Assembly: GCF_002266435.3 (NCBI RefSeq)
Contig: NZ_CP029426.2
Span: forward strand, 2,510,001-2,574,000
Length of the DNA: 64,000 bases
Direction of reading: 5' to 3'
DNA from: Bradyrhizobium amphicarpaeae
GTDB lineage: Bacteria > Pseudomonadota > Alphaproteobacteria > Rhizobiales > Xanthobacteraceae
Shown: piece by piece, positions 42,277-51,621 of the stretch
Layout: each line of letters starts with the position of its first letter
How positions within the stretch are numbered: position 1 is the stretch's first letter
Made by a program: the position numbers and the translations under genes
The notes under the pieces: generated by a model
Told to the model about the DNA's origin: nothing
Databases searched by the model: none
What the model saw: the letters and a program-made list of their open reading frames with translations, nothing else

Positions 42277-43781
42277 GCGGCGTGGTCCATGGCATGTCCC
42301 GCCATCCAGCGGCCAAGCGTTTGGCGGTCGGCACTCCCGCGCCGAACGATCCCCATGATCTCGCCGTCATGGATGACGGCGATGCGATGGGCATAACTGA
42401 CGAGATCGTCGAGCTCCTCGGAAATCCAGACCACGCAAGCGCCCTCCGCGGCCTGACGAAACATCTCGCGATAGACGGCCTGGGTTGCCAGCACGTCCAG
42501 TCCCATCGTCGGATAGCAGGCAATCACGAGGCGAGACCTGCCGGACAACTCGCGCGCGATCACGAGCTTTTGCAGATTGCCGCCTGAGAGCGCCGATGCT
42601 GCGAGCGTCGGCTGCGGCGGTCGTACGTCGTAGCGCGATATCAACTCCTGCGCGCGGCGTAGGAGTGCCTCACGATCGGGGAACAAGGCGAGATGGCGCG
42701 CCTCGCGCAAGGCCAGATTGAGCGCAAGATCGAGATCGGAGACGACGGCATTGTCGAGCGGACGCTCCGGGATATAGGCGACGTGGCTGGATATCGCGCC
42801 ATCCTGCACGCGGCCTGCAATGCTGATGCCGTCGAGGATAACGTCGCCGGCAATCGCGGGAATCAGGCCGGCCAGGCTCTCGGCCAGCGTGAACTGGCCG
42901 TTGCCGGAGACGCCGGCAAAGCCGAGAATCTCGCCTGACGAAAGCTCGAAAGAGACATCGCGGATCGTTCGTCCTTGAACATCGGCGCAAAGTCCGCGGA
43001 CCTGGAGCAATGGAACGTTGGTCGCAGGTGGCTCCGGAGGCGGCAGCGCGCCGACAGCGCCGCGTCCAACCATGGCGTCGACCAGATCTTCCGGTGTGCG
43101 GTCGCAACTGAGGGCCTCATCCACCAACTTGCCGCCGCGCATGACCACGATGCGATCGGCGCAGGCGGCGATGTCGGCGAGCTTGTGCGTGATCAGCACG
43201 ACCGCCTTGCCTTCGGACGTCAGCGTCTTGATGAACCCGTAGAGCCGCTCGGTTTCCGCAGGAGTCAGCACCGAGGTCGGTTCGTCCAGGATGACGACCC
43301 GGGCGTCCAGGTTGAGCACCTTCGCGAGTTCGACAAGCTGCCGTTCACCGACACTCAAGGTTCGCACGGCACGGTTGGGATCCATGTCCGGTGCGAGGCG
43401 GGTGAGCCAGCGAAGCGCCGCCTGAACCTTTGCTCCGCGGCGCGGCTGCAGCCAGGGCGCGTTCGGCAAGACCGCCAACAGATTCTCAAGCACCGAGAGG
43501 GCGGGGACGAGCGAGAATTGCTGAAACACCATGCCGATTCCCGCCGCCATCGCGTCCCTCGGCGACGAGAGAGTGACCGTCCGGCCCGCGATGGCGATCG
43601 TCCCCTCGTCGGCGGGATAGAAGCCGTAGAGGATCTTCATCAGCGTGCTCTTGCCCGCGCCGTTCTCGCCGAGCAGCGCCAGGACTTCCCCGGCATGGAT
43701 GGTGATCCCGACGTCGTCGTTGGCAAGCACCGATCCGAACCGCTTCCGGATCGCAGACATGGTGACCAGCGGCTCAGCCAT
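42273..43781 (-). CDS. BMP-family ABC importer, two-domain ATPase
   Basis: A 502-residue protein with two nucleotide-binding domains. Domain 1: Walker A GENGAGKST at 38-46, signature LSVGERQLVELAKVL and Walker B VVILDEPTSVL. Domain 2: signature ALSGGNLQKLVIARELSG is good, but Walker A is degenerate (GFAGVSGNGQFTLAE) and Walker B reads LVIACYPTMGLD, which is normal for RbsA/YufO-type ATPases where only one site is fully active. Powers the permease pair. Start codon is 3 nt after the RidA stop. Confidence 0.9.
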   Translation of the reverse strand: MAEPLVTMSAIRKRFGSVLANDDVGITIHAGEVLALLGENGAGKSTLMKILYGFYPADEGTIAIAGRTVTLSSPRDAMAAGIGMVFQQFSLVPALSVLENLLAVLPNAPWLQPRRGAKVQAALRWLTRLAPDMDPNRAVRTLSVGERQLVELAKVLNLDARVVILDEPTSVLTPAETERLYGFIKTLTSEGKAVVLITHKLADIAACADRIVVMRGGKLVDEALSCDRTPEDLVDAMVGRGAVGALPPPEPPATNVPLLQVRGLCADVQGRTIRDVSFELSSGEILGFAGVSGNGQFTLAESLAGLIPAIAGDVILDGISIAGRVQDGAISSHVAYIPERPLDNAVVSDLDLALNLALREARHLALFPDREALLRRAQELISRYDVRPPQPTLAASALSGGNLQKLVIARELSGRSRLVIACYPTMGLDVLATQAVYREMFRQAAEGACVVWISEELDDLVSYAHRIAVIHDGEIMGIVRRGSADRQTLGRWMAGHAMDHAA

Positions 43782-43784
43782 GTC

Positions 43785-44258
43785 TCACCCGAGTGCGAAG
43801 ATGGCGTCGACCTCGACTGCCGCGCCGCGTGGAAGGTTGGCAACGCCGACAGCGGTGCGCGCGTGATGGCCGCGCGGACCGAACAGTTCGTGCATCAGAT
43901 CGGATGCTCCGTTGATCACCTGCGGAATGTTCGGGTAGTTCGGCGTGCAGTTGACGAACCCGCCGAGCCGCAGGCAGCAGGAGACGCCGTCGAGCGAGCC
44001 ACCGCAGGCAAGCTTGAGCGCCGCGATCAGGTTGAGGCCGCAGACGCGTGCTGCGGCTTGCGCCTGCGCCAGATCGAACGCCTCGCCGACTTTGCCGACG
44101 AATCGCACGTCTCCGTTCCACTCGCAGACCTGCCCGGCGAGATAGACGAAGTCGCCATGGCGGCGGAAGGGAATGAAATTCGCGATCGGCTGCGGCACCT
44201 GCGGCAGCTCGATGCCGAGCGAGGCGAGGCGCTGGTCGGCGGACTCGGTAGCGGTCAT
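43785..44258 (-). CDS. RidA family protein
   Basis: A 157-residue protein of the RidA/YjgF fold; start at 44256-44258 (MTATESADQRLASLG). It ends in the family motif VGVANLPRGAAVEVDAIF. The segment FVYLAGQVCEWNGDV replaces the usual SGQ entry. RidA proteins hydrolyse reactive enamine/imine intermediates; in the rut pathway RutC is the counterpart. It overlaps the hydrolase gene upstream by ATGA, so the pair is translated together. Confidence 0.85.
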   Translation of the reverse strand: MTATESADQRLASLGIELPQVPQPIANFIPFRRHGDFVYLAGQVCEWNGDVRFVGKVGEAFDLAQAQAAARVCGLNLIAALKLACGGSLDGVSCCLRLGGFVNCTPNYPNIPQVINGASDLMHELFGPRGHHARTAVGVANLPRGAAVEVDAIFALG

Positions 44259-45046
44259 CGTGTTCCCAGCGCCTTCAGAATTGCGGCCGACTGCGTGACG
44301 AAGCCGAACAGGAGCTTGACGTTGTAGAGCACGGCCTGAACGCAATAGTCCGGGGACGTCGTCGCGGTGCCGTCCTCGATCAGGATGGTGTCGTAGCCGA
44401 GGAAGCTCGCATCCTCGAGCGTGGTCATCACGCACTGGTCCATGTTCACCCCTCCGATGAACAACGTCTTGATTCCCATGTTGCGCAGCACAGCGTCGGT
44501 CTCCGTGTCCCAGAACGCGCTGAAACGATGCTTGGCGATCTGGACATCGCGGCTTCCGGGATTGATCTCGTCGACGACTTCGGCTCCCCAGCTTCCGGCT
44601 GCGATCACCTCCGAACGGGTCCCCGGGACGGGCTGCGCAATCCCTGGCTCATCGCCGCGCGGACTGTGAGCGTGCTGCAGCGACGGGAAGATGTTGAGCA
44701 GGTCCTTGCGCACACCCCAGTTGACCCAGACCACGGGAATATCCTGCGCCCGGAAGGCCTCGATCAGGGCGGCCAGTGGCTTGATCGGCTTGCGGTTCGG
44801 CGAGACGTCGATGCCGCGGGAGTCGAGCCAGCCGCCTTTGGTGCAGAAATCGTTCTGCATGTCGACGATCAACAGCGCGGATTTGGCGGAATCGACGGTG
44901 ATGTTCTGCGGTTCGGCCGCGATGGCCAACGGCCGAACCGGTGGTGCCGGACGCGTCATGTCGACAGCGTCAGGCGTGACGATCCAGGCCTGACCGCGGC
45001 TGGGTCCCATGACTACGGGAACGGTGGGTTTTGCGCTGACGTTCAT
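44255..45046 (-). CDS. Isochorismatase-like cysteine hydrolase (RutB-like)
   Basis: A 263-residue protein. The catalytic triad D62-K172-C205 is fully visible: VDMQNDF, AKHRFSAFWDT and GVNMDQCVMTT. The KHRFSAFWDT and GGVNMDQC words resemble ureidoacrylate amidohydrolase RutB, though the N-terminal 45 residues (ending TRPAPPVRP) are an extra. It probably cleaves an amide or carbamate of a nucleobase breakdown product. It lies 22 bp downstream of the BMP binding-protein gene. Confidence 0.82.
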   Translation of the reverse strand: MNVSAKPTVPVVMGPSRGQAWIVTPDAVDMTRPAPPVRPLAIAAEPQNITVDSAKSALLIVDMQNDFCTKGGWLDSRGIDVSPNRKPIKPLAALIEAFRAQDIPVVWVNWGVRKDLLNIFPSLQHAHSPRGDEPGIAQPVPGTRSEVIAAGSWGAEVVDEINPGSRDVQIAKHRFSAFWDTETDAVLRNMGIKTLFIGGVNMDQCVMTTLEDASFLGYDTILIEDGTATTSPDYCVQAVLYNVKLLFGFVTQSAAILKALGTR

Positions 45047-45068
45047 GAGATGCCTCCTGCGGCAAACG

Positions 45069-46130
45069 TTATTTCGTGGCGCCGGTGATTCCCTTGACCA
45101 GATAGTCCATGGTCTCGACCTGCTCCATCGTGAGCTTTTGGTCGGCCGCTACAACAACCGTGCCATCCTGCTTGGCGATCGGGCCTACCCAGATCGATTT
45201 CTTGCCGGCGTTGATGTCGTCCTTCAGCTTCAGGATGCTTTCCTGGACGGCAGCGGGCACCATGGCGCCGAACGGGTCGAGCACAACATTCCCGCTGGCG
45301 AGATCGCCACGTACGTGCGAGGCCTTCCAGGTGCCGGCCTTGATCTGCTTGATCTGCTCGACCATCATCGGCCCCCAATTCCAGGAGACGCCGGTGAGCC
45401 ACGACTTTGGCGCACGGTCGTGAATGTCGAGGTCCTTTCCGATCATCAGGATGCCTCGCTTCTCGGCGACCTGGGCGATGGTGATCGGGCTGTCGACCTG
45501 TTCGGCGACGACGTCGATGCCGGCATCCGCAAAGGCGTTGGTCGCCTCCGTTTCCTTCTGAGGCTCCCACCAGCCGCCGTTCCACACCACCGTCGTCACG
45601 GCCTTGGGATTGACCGACTGGGCACCGAGCGTGAATGCGTTGACCGAGCGCATCAGCTGCGGAATCTGGAAGCCGCCCTGAAAGCCGAGCTTGCCGGTCT
45701 TGCTGAGATGGCCGGCTGCGACGCCGGCGAGATACATGCCCGCATCGCTGTCGGCCCAGTACGTGCCGACGTTCTTGGAGGTCTTCAGGCCGCCAGCATG
45801 CAGGATGGTCACGTCGGGGTGTTTCTCACCGACCTTGATGGCGTAGTCGAGATAGCCGTAGGAGGTGGCGAAGATGATCTTGTGGCCGCTGGAGATCAGC
45901 CGTTCCATCACGCGCTCGACTTCGGCGGTTTCCGGTATCAGCTCGAACGAGGTGGTGGTGGTGCCGGGCAGGGCCTTCTCGACGAATTTGCGCCCGTCAT
46001 CCATCGACTGATTGTAGCCGGCATCGGCGGCCGGGCCGACATAGATGAACCCGACCTTGTCTTCAGCCAGAACTGGCGAGGCGAGCGCGGCGGCGAATGC
46101 AAGCGCGATAAACAGCGTGGGCTTTCTCAA
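45069..46130 (-). CDS. BMP-family substrate-binding protein
   Basis: A 353-residue protein with a cleavable signal peptide (TLFIALAFAAALASPVLAED; no lipobox). The start is a TTG at 46128-46130 behind a strong AAAGGAG. The BMP/PnrA-like fold is marked by VGFIYVGPAADAGYNQSMDDG and KIIFATSYGYLDYAIKVGEKHPDV. These proteins bind purine nucleosides or related compounds in the periplasm. First gene of the six-gene operon; an 18-bp dyad lies in its promoter region. Confidence 0.9.
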   Translation of the reverse strand: MRKPTLFIALAFAAALASPVLAEDKVGFIYVGPAADAGYNQSMDDGRKFVEKALPGTTTTSFELIPETAEVERVMERLISSGHKIIFATSYGYLDYAIKVGEKHPDVTILHAGGLKTSKNVGTYWADSDAGMYLAGVAAGHLSKTGKLGFQGGFQIPQLMRSVNAFTLGAQSVNPKAVTTVVWNGGWWEPQKETEATNAFADAGIDVVAEQVDSPITIAQVAEKRGILMIGKDLDIHDRAPKSWLTGVSWNWGPMMVEQIKQIKAGTWKASHVRGDLASGNVVLDPFGAMVPAAVQESILKLKDDINAGKKSIWVGPIAKQDGTVVVAADQKLTMEQVETMDYLVKGITGATK

Positions 46131-46161
46131 GGCTAGCTCCTTTTGCTATGAAACGAGCGTA

Positions 46162-46179
46162 AGTAAACGTTTATTTACT
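46162..46179. promoter_or_regulatory. Candidate TetR operator
   Basis: An AGTAAA-N6-TTTACT dyad (6-6-6), AT-rich against the local GC background, 32-49 bp upstream of the BMP start codon. It lies between the operon and the TetR gene, a typical place for the cognate operator. Confidence 0.5.
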
Positions 46180-46339
46180 AAGCAAGTGGTGTGCCAGCAC
46201 GTCCCGGCAAGCGGCGTCCCGATGGGAGCGCAGGCTAAGTGTTTTATTGACCACCGGAAATCGCATCGCTTGCAGCAATGCGGCCGTCCTGCGGCGGGTG
46301 GCGGGAGGACTGGCCTGCTGAAAAGTCGGGCAGGGTTGG

Positions 46340-46978
46340 CTAAGTTTTGTGAGGTGCCGGCCCGAGGAAGCCCAGCATCATTTCCTTGGCGTAGCGTTTG
46401 TGCTCGGCCTGCCAGTCATCCCCGAGAACGTCTGATTGGAATATCACCGACAGGGTGTGCGCGTTGGAACGATGGAAATAGGCAAAGCCTACCATCGCCA
46501 CATACAATTGGAGCGGATCGATCCCCCGACGGAAAAGCTTTGCCTTTTCGCCTCGGGCAAGAAGCTCGGCGATCATCGCGATGAGCGGGGAAGCGACGAC
46601 CGGCGTCCGAGAGCTCTTCTTCAGGAATCGGGCGCGCAACAAATTCTCGCCGCTGAGAATGTGGATCAATTCAGGGTGCTGGCCGAAATGGTCGTAGGTG
46701 AAGTCGAACAGCTGCATCATCCCTTCGACTGGGCCGACGTGCTCGAAGTCCAGCTTCAGCTCTTCAGCGCGCAGTTGACCGAGAACGTGCTCGAGGACGG
46801 CAACATAAAGCTGATCCTTGCCGCCGAAATAGTGGTAGATCATCCGGGGATTGGCGCGCGATTTCCGGCAAATGGCCTGGATTCTCGCTCCGCTATATCC
46901 GCGTTGCGAGAACTCGGCGATGGCAGCATGCAGGATCCGATCACGCGTGCCTTCCGAAGAGGAAGTCCTCTTGAGCAT
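46340..46978 (-). CDS. TetR-family regulator
   Basis: A 212-residue protein. The N-terminal helix-turn-helix is complete (RDRILHAAIAEFSQRGYSGARIQAIC, then ANPRMIYHYFGGKDQLYVAVL). The C-terminal ligand domain resembles the RutR-like (TetR_C_6) type (MMQLFDFTYDHFGQHPELIHILSGENL). As RutR senses pyrimidines, this is consistent with a nucleobase-related operon next door. Confidence 0.85.
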   Translation of the reverse strand: MLKRTSSSEGTRDRILHAAIAEFSQRGYSGARIQAICRKSRANPRMIYHYFGGKDQLYVAVLEHVLGQLRAEELKLDFEHVGPVEGMMQLFDFTYDHFGQHPELIHILSGENLLRARFLKKSSRTPVVASPLIAMIAELLARGEKAKLFRRGIDPLQLYVAMVGFAYFHRSNAHTLSVIFQSDVLGDDWQAEHKRYAKEMMLGFLGPAPHKT

Positions 46979-47196
46979 GTTTCGTCAGCTCTGCCTCATG
47001 TCCGTACCAAGCTAGTCTTAGCGTCAGGCTGGTCACAAGGCGATACCAAACTGGATCGATGGTCACGCAGCCATAGGATTGGTCCCGAACCCGTTAAAAG
47101 CGCACGACACAAGGCCAACGATATCAACGCCCTCGCTACTGTGCATGGGGTTGTTTTCGCACTTTTGTGGTGTCGGCTGCCTGAACCGGCCTCGCT

Positions 47197-47781
47197 TCAG
47201 CGCCGGCCGCGCGGGGCCTCGGCCTTGGCGGGCGGCTCCGTCTGCGGGCCGCAGCTCGCGGCCTGAAGCGTGGCCTGCGCCTGCGGCATCAGGCCGGGCT
47301 CGGGGGCAAGCGCCTTCATCACGATCAGGCCGGTGGTGCTGGGGGAATCGATGATCAGGCGGTCGGCCGCGGTGATCTCTTCATCCTCCGGCAGCTCGCT
47401 GTGCTGCGCCTCAGTCATCAGGTCGAGCTCGATCACCTTGCGACCCGCCGAGCGGTCGTTGATGGCGTAATAGGCGATCTCGTTGCGGGTGTAGAACGAC
47501 ACCGAAGTGTAGGCCTGGCTCACCGGCACCGTCAGCTTGATCGGCCCGCTCGTGAGGTCGTAGCGGCAGATCGCCAGCGCAAAGGCCGGGTCCATGAACG
47601 GCATCGGCGACGTCTGCGGATCGGCGAGGGGAAGCTGGCTGACGCCGTTGAGCTTGGTCATCGGCGTCAGCCGCGAATAGGCGTCCTGCGTCGCGATCCG
47701 CGGCAGCGCCAGCACGCTGACGAGGTGGACCACGAGGCCCAGCACCACGCCGGCAACGATGGTGAACAACAGGCGGATCAT
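47197..47781 (-). CDS. DUF1254 domain membrane-anchored protein
   Basis: A 194-residue protein with an N-terminal anchor (LLFTIVAGVVLGLVVHLVSVLAL). The periplasmic part (DAYSRLTPMTKLNGVSQLPLADPQ, YDLTSGPIKLTVPVSQAYTSVSFYT) matches DUF1254. Larger family proteins carry DUF1254 and DUF1214 in one chain; here the second half is a separate gene upstream, overlapping by ATGA. Confidence 0.75.
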   Translation of the reverse strand: MIRLLFTIVAGVVLGLVVHLVSVLALPRIATQDAYSRLTPMTKLNGVSQLPLADPQTSPMPFMDPAFALAICRYDLTSGPIKLTVPVSQAYTSVSFYTRNEIAYYAINDRSAGRKVIELDLMTEAQHSELPEDEEITAADRLIIDSPSTTGLIVMKALAPEPGLMPQAQATLQAASCGPQTEPPAKAEAPRGRR

Positions 47782-48356
47782 GAGCAGCCCACCGTGCTGA
47801 TGGTGGGCATCGGCGCGTCACGCTGGGTACGCGTGGCAACGCCGACCGGGGTGTCGTAGAGGCGCAGCATCAGCGCGTAGCGCTCGATGCCGCCGGTCGG
47901 CAGCCAGTTGCCGGCGCGCGAGCGCGAGGCGATGCGGATCTCGAACGAGCCGTCGGATTGCCGCACGATCTCTTGGCTGGTGAAGCCGTAGCGCTGGAGC
48001 GAATTGGCGACGAGATGGCCCTTGCGATCGTACAACGTCAGCGTCCAGAACCGCGCCGGCGGCGTCACGCCGGAGACGATCACGTCACAGCGGCCGTCGA
48101 GCGCCTTCTTCTTGTCGTCGGTGGTGGCGGTGAAGGCGACGCCGTCGCCGGTACCGATCGGCAGCTCGCCATTGCGCACGATGGTGGCGCGCGAATAGGG
48201 ATCGACGTCGGCGGTGCCGGTGCGCGGCCGCGCCGTCCAGGGACCGATGGTCAGCGCGCCGATCTCGGTGCCGCGCGTCGTCGTCATCCAGGTCGCACCC
48301 AGGCCGACCACCGTCGCGAGCAGAAGGGCCGTCAATGTGATCAGGATCAGCCGCAC
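47778..48356 (-). CDS. DUF1214 domain membrane-anchored protein
   Basis: A 192-residue protein with an N-terminal anchor (ILITLTALLLATVVGLGATWM). The remainder (TVDPYSRA-type entry ADVDPYSRATIVRNGELPIG, FWTLTLYDRKGHLVANSLQRYGF, and GNWLPTGGIERYALMLRLYD) matches DUF1214. It overlaps the DUF1254 gene downstream and is 9 bp downstream of the penicillin-binding protein gene, so it may be in the same transcript. Function unknown. Confidence 0.78.
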   Translation of the reverse strand: MRLILITLTALLLATVVGLGATWMTTTRGTEIGALTIGPWTARPRTGTADVDPYSRATIVRNGELPIGTGDGVAFTATTDDKKKALDGRCDVIVSGVTPPARFWTLTLYDRKGHLVANSLQRYGFTSQEIVRQSDGSFEIRIASRSRAGNWLPTGGIERYALMLRLYDTPVGVATRTQRDAPMPTISTVGCS

Positions 48357-48365
48357 TTGTTTCGA

Positions 48366-50654
48366 TCAGTTCTTGCGCGGGGCAGAGGTGTTGGCATTTT
48401 CTTCCGCATAATTCTGCGGGAAGGCGAGGGCGCTCGTCGTCGAGGACGGCCTCGCCGGCTTGGTGTCGGCATCCGCCGATTTCTTGGCGGTCCTGCCCGC
48501 GTCATCCAGCAGCTTTTCGACGCGCACCAGGATGTCGGCGCCGCGCTTGGTCAACACCGGCGGCGGACCCGGCTTGGTCTCCAGCACCTTCGGCGCCGCG
48601 TTGGCCTGCGCGTTGCTGATATGCTGTGGCGGCAGCTTCTGGCCCATGCCGATGCCGGGAATCTCCCGGACCTCGATGCCCTGATGGGCCGCGACCATGA
48701 TGTCGTGCCAGGTCTGCGCCGGCAGCGAGCCGCCGGTCATGCGGTTGGTCGGCGAGTAGTCGTCGTTGCCGTACCAGACCGCGCAGGTGAAATTGCCGGT
48801 GTAGCCGACGAACCAGGCGTCGCGATACGCATTGGTCGTGCCGGTCTTGCCCGCGGTCGGAATGCCGTCGAGCGCGGCACGGCGCGCGGTGCCTTCGCTG
48901 ACGACGTGGCTCATCATGCCCGCCATGTCGGCGGCGACGGAGGCGGGTATCGCCTGCCGAGGCTTCGGCCCGTCGCGGTCCCAGCGCCAGACCAGGTCGC
49001 CGGCGCCGGTGCGCACTTCGAGCACCGAATGCGGCGTCACCGCCTTGCCGCGGTTGGGGAAGGTCGCGTAGGCGACCGCGTGCTCGAGCACGGTGACCTC
49101 GTCCGAGCCGATCGGCATCGACGGCGTGTCGGGCAGCGGCGCTTTCAGGCCGAAGCGGCGCGCGACCTCGACGATCTTGGCGCGGCCGACCTTGGCCGGG
49201 TTCTGCGCCTTGGGCTCGTTCCTCTGGCCGATCGCGATCGACAGCTTCACCGGCACGACGTTGATCGAGCGCGTGATCGCCTGCGTCAGCGTCACCGATC
49301 CGGAATAGGAATGGCCATAGTTCTGCGGGCACCAATTGCCGATGCAAACGGGGCCGTCGACCACGATCGAGTTCGGCGTGAAACCGTTCAGCAGCGCGGT
49401 GGTGTAGACGTAGGGCTTGAACGAGGAGCCCGGCTGGCGATAGGCGTCGACGGCGCGGTTGAACTGGCTGGCGCCGTAGTCGCGGCCGCCGACCATGGCG
49501 CGGATGCCGCCGTCGAGGTCGGACACCACGGTCGCGGCCTGCGTCGCGTGATAGTCGCGGCCGAACTGGCGCAGCTGGTTCTCGATCGCGTCTTCCGCCG
49601 CCTTCTGCACGTTGGTGTCGATCGCGAGGCGCACCACGAAGACGCGCTCGGTGTAGGACTTCGGGAAGGTGTCGACCAGCTTGCGCATCTCGTCGAAGGC
49701 GTAGTCGAGATAGTAGTTCGGCGAGGCTTCGTCGCGGCGGTCGACGGCGAAGGCCGGGTTGCGGCGGGCGCCGAACACCTGGCCCTCGGTCATGAAGCCG
49801 GCATCGACGAGGTTGTCGAGCACGACGTTGGCGCGGGCGCGGGCGGCGGGCAGGTTGATGTGGGGGGCGTATTTGGTCGGCGCCTTGAACAGGCCGGCCA
49901 GCATCGCGGCCTCGGCAAGCGTCACGTCGCGCGCGGATTTGTTGAAGTAGAAATGCGCGGCGCCATCGACGCCGAAAGTGCCGCCGCCCATATAGGCGCG
50001 GTCCAGATACAGCTTGAGGATCTCGTTCTTTGTCAGGCGCCATTCCAGCCAGACCGCGAGGAAGGCCTCGTTGACCTTGCGCTCGATGGTGCGCTCGTTG
50101 CTCAGGAACAGGTTTTTCGCGAGCTGCTGGGTAATCGAGGAGCCGCCCTGGCGGACGCCGCCGGCCTGGGCGTTGGTGACGAGCGCGCGCGCGGTGCCGG
50201 CGATGTCGATGCCGAAATGCTCGTAGAAGCGGCGGTCCTCCGTCGCCAGCGTCGCCTTGATCAGCACGTCCGGAAAATCTTCCAGCGGGATCGAGTCGTT
50301 GTGCTTGATGCCGCGGCTGCCGATCGGGGTGCCGTAGCGGTCGAGGAAGGTCACCGCGAGGTCGGACTTCTTCAGCCAGTCCTCGTCCGCCGTTTCGCGG
50401 AAGGCGGGGATGGCGAGGGTGAGCATCACGACCAGGCCGCCGAGCCCGAGCGTCGCGGCCTCCGACAACGGCTCGATGAACACCCAGCGCTTCCAGCGCC
50501 CGACATAGAAGCGGTCCATGAAGGTCGAGTAGCGCTCGTAGAGCTCGCGGATGCCCTTGGCCGAGGAGAACAGCGAGGAGTCGATGCGCGCATCGAGGTC
50601 CAGGAAGAAATTCCGGACCTTCTGCTTCCAATGCGATGGTATGATCTGGCGCAC
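48366..50654 (-). CDS. Class A penicillin-binding protein (PBP1A family)
   Basis: A 762-residue bifunctional peptidoglycan synthase, GTG start at 50652-50654 after AAGGG. One transmembrane helix (LGLGGLVVMLTLAIPAF) follows about 67 cytosolic residues. The GT51 glycosyltransferase has E139 in ATEDRRFYEHFGID and RQGGSSITQQLAKNLFL. The transpeptidase has the S-x-x-K motif in QPGSSFKPYV (near residue 410), the SxN-like SIN and the KTG motif in AGKTGTTNAY (near 600). A Pro/Lys-rich cytosolic-like tail closes it. A Bradyrhizobium-size protein. Confidence 0.92.
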   Translation of the reverse strand: MRQIIPSHWKQKVRNFFLDLDARIDSSLFSSAKGIRELYERYSTFMDRFYVGRWKRWVFIEPLSEAATLGLGGLVVMLTLAIPAFRETADEDWLKKSDLAVTFLDRYGTPIGSRGIKHNDSIPLEDFPDVLIKATLATEDRRFYEHFGIDIAGTARALVTNAQAGGVRQGGSSITQQLAKNLFLSNERTIERKVNEAFLAVWLEWRLTKNEILKLYLDRAYMGGGTFGVDGAAHFYFNKSARDVTLAEAAMLAGLFKAPTKYAPHINLPAARARANVVLDNLVDAGFMTEGQVFGARRNPAFAVDRRDEASPNYYLDYAFDEMRKLVDTFPKSYTERVFVVRLAIDTNVQKAAEDAIENQLRQFGRDYHATQAATVVSDLDGGIRAMVGGRDYGASQFNRAVDAYRQPGSSFKPYVYTTALLNGFTPNSIVVDGPVCIGNWCPQNYGHSYSGSVTLTQAITRSINVVPVKLSIAIGQRNEPKAQNPAKVGRAKIVEVARRFGLKAPLPDTPSMPIGSDEVTVLEHAVAYATFPNRGKAVTPHSVLEVRTGAGDLVWRWDRDGPKPRQAIPASVAADMAGMMSHVVSEGTARRAALDGIPTAGKTGTTNAYRDAWFVGYTGNFTCAVWYGNDDYSPTNRMTGGSLPAQTWHDIMVAAHQGIEVREIPGIGMGQKLPPQHISNAQANAAPKVLETKPGPPPVLTKRGADILVRVEKLLDDAGRTAKKSADADTKPARPSSTTSALAFPQNYAEENANTSAPRKN

Positions 50655-50949
50655 CTAGAACCCTTGAGGCTCGCTTCAAAAGCGTTCAAGCACCCGGCCG
50701 GGGGCGGCATCGAGACGTCTTGAGGGAATGTTGCGGCAAACCCAAGGCGCCCGGCCAGCATCCGAGGGACTTGCTGTTCCTTCTAGCCGAGCGGGGCCCA
50801 TAAACCAATGGTCACGCTGGCGATTTTGAACAACAGGCTGAATTGACCCCCGGGTCATTACGGGCCTCGAAGGCGCCTTGCTTGCACCACCCCGGCCGCA
50901 CGCCCTAGATGGCTTGAGCCGTAGCTCTTTCGAATCTGTGTTGAGGCGC

Positions 50950-51465
50950 ATGACCGCAGTTCCCAAACGACCTTCAGGCCAGGAAGGATTCTTCTGGAAA
51001 ACCAAGACGTTGGAAGAGATGTCGGCGGGCGAATGGGAAAGCCTGTGCGACGGCTGCGGGCGCTGCTGCCTGAACAAGCTCGAGGACGAGGACACCGGGC
51101 AGATCTATTTCACCCATGTCGGCTGCAAGCTGCTCGATGGCGCCAGCTGCGCCTGCAAGGACTATCCGAATCGCTCCGACAAGGTCCCGGACTGCGTCCG
51201 CCTGACCCCGGGCAATGTTCGCACCCTGAACTGGCTGCCGCCGAGCTGCGGCTACAAGCTCGTCGCCGAAGGGCGCGATCTCTATTGGTGGCATCCGCTG
51301 GTCTCCGGTGATCCCAACACCGTGCATGACGCCGGCGTCTCCGTCCGCGGCCGGGTCGAGGGCAGCGAGGAGCAGATCCCGGACGAGGAGCTCGAGGACC
51401 ACATCGTGCAATGGCCGGCCCTGCTGCCGAAGCGGGCCCGCCTGAAGCGACGCCCGAAGGACTGA
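50950..51465 (+). CDS. YcgN-family cysteine-cluster protein (UPF0260)
   Basis: A 171-residue cytosolic protein; the ATG at 50950 follows GAGG. Two cysteine clusters ([12 protein letters not shown] near 37-48 and [24 protein letters not shown]) suggest a zinc or Fe-S binding site. The W-P-P-S-C-G-Y and [10 protein letters not shown] words are typical of UPF0260. Biochemical role unknown. Divergent from the PBP gene with a 295-bp region between, in which I see no other gene. Confidence 0.9.
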   Translation: MTAVPKRPSGQEGFFWKTKTLEEMSAGEWESLCDGCGRCCLNKLEDEDTGQIYFTHVGCKLLDGASCACKDYPNRSDKVPDCVRLTPGNVRTLNWLPPSCGYKLVAEGRDLYWWHPLVSGDPNTVHDAGVSVRGRVEGSEEQIPDEELEDHIVQWPALLPKRARLKRRPKD

Positions 51466-51621
51466 GCCGCCGCGGACTCTGGATCACGTCTTCGGGATGG
51501 CCCGGGGGCGGGATGCACCCATGCGCCGCGACGCCTGCCTGGGGTAAACTTTGCTGTCTACATTGGGCTGCATAGAACGAATCCTTTGCGGCGTTGCGCC
51601 GCCACACGGCATCCGAGCGAG

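Noticed and set aside
42273..43781. Degenerate Walker A in the second ATPase domain as a sign of decay
   Set aside because: Half-active second domains are normal in RbsA/YufO-type ATPases and the rest of the gene is intact.
48502..50679. 725-codon second frame inside the penicillin-binding protein gene
   Set aside because: Same-strand frame of Arg/Gly/Pro-rich composition without motifs; the PBP frame has all GT51 and transpeptidase motifs.
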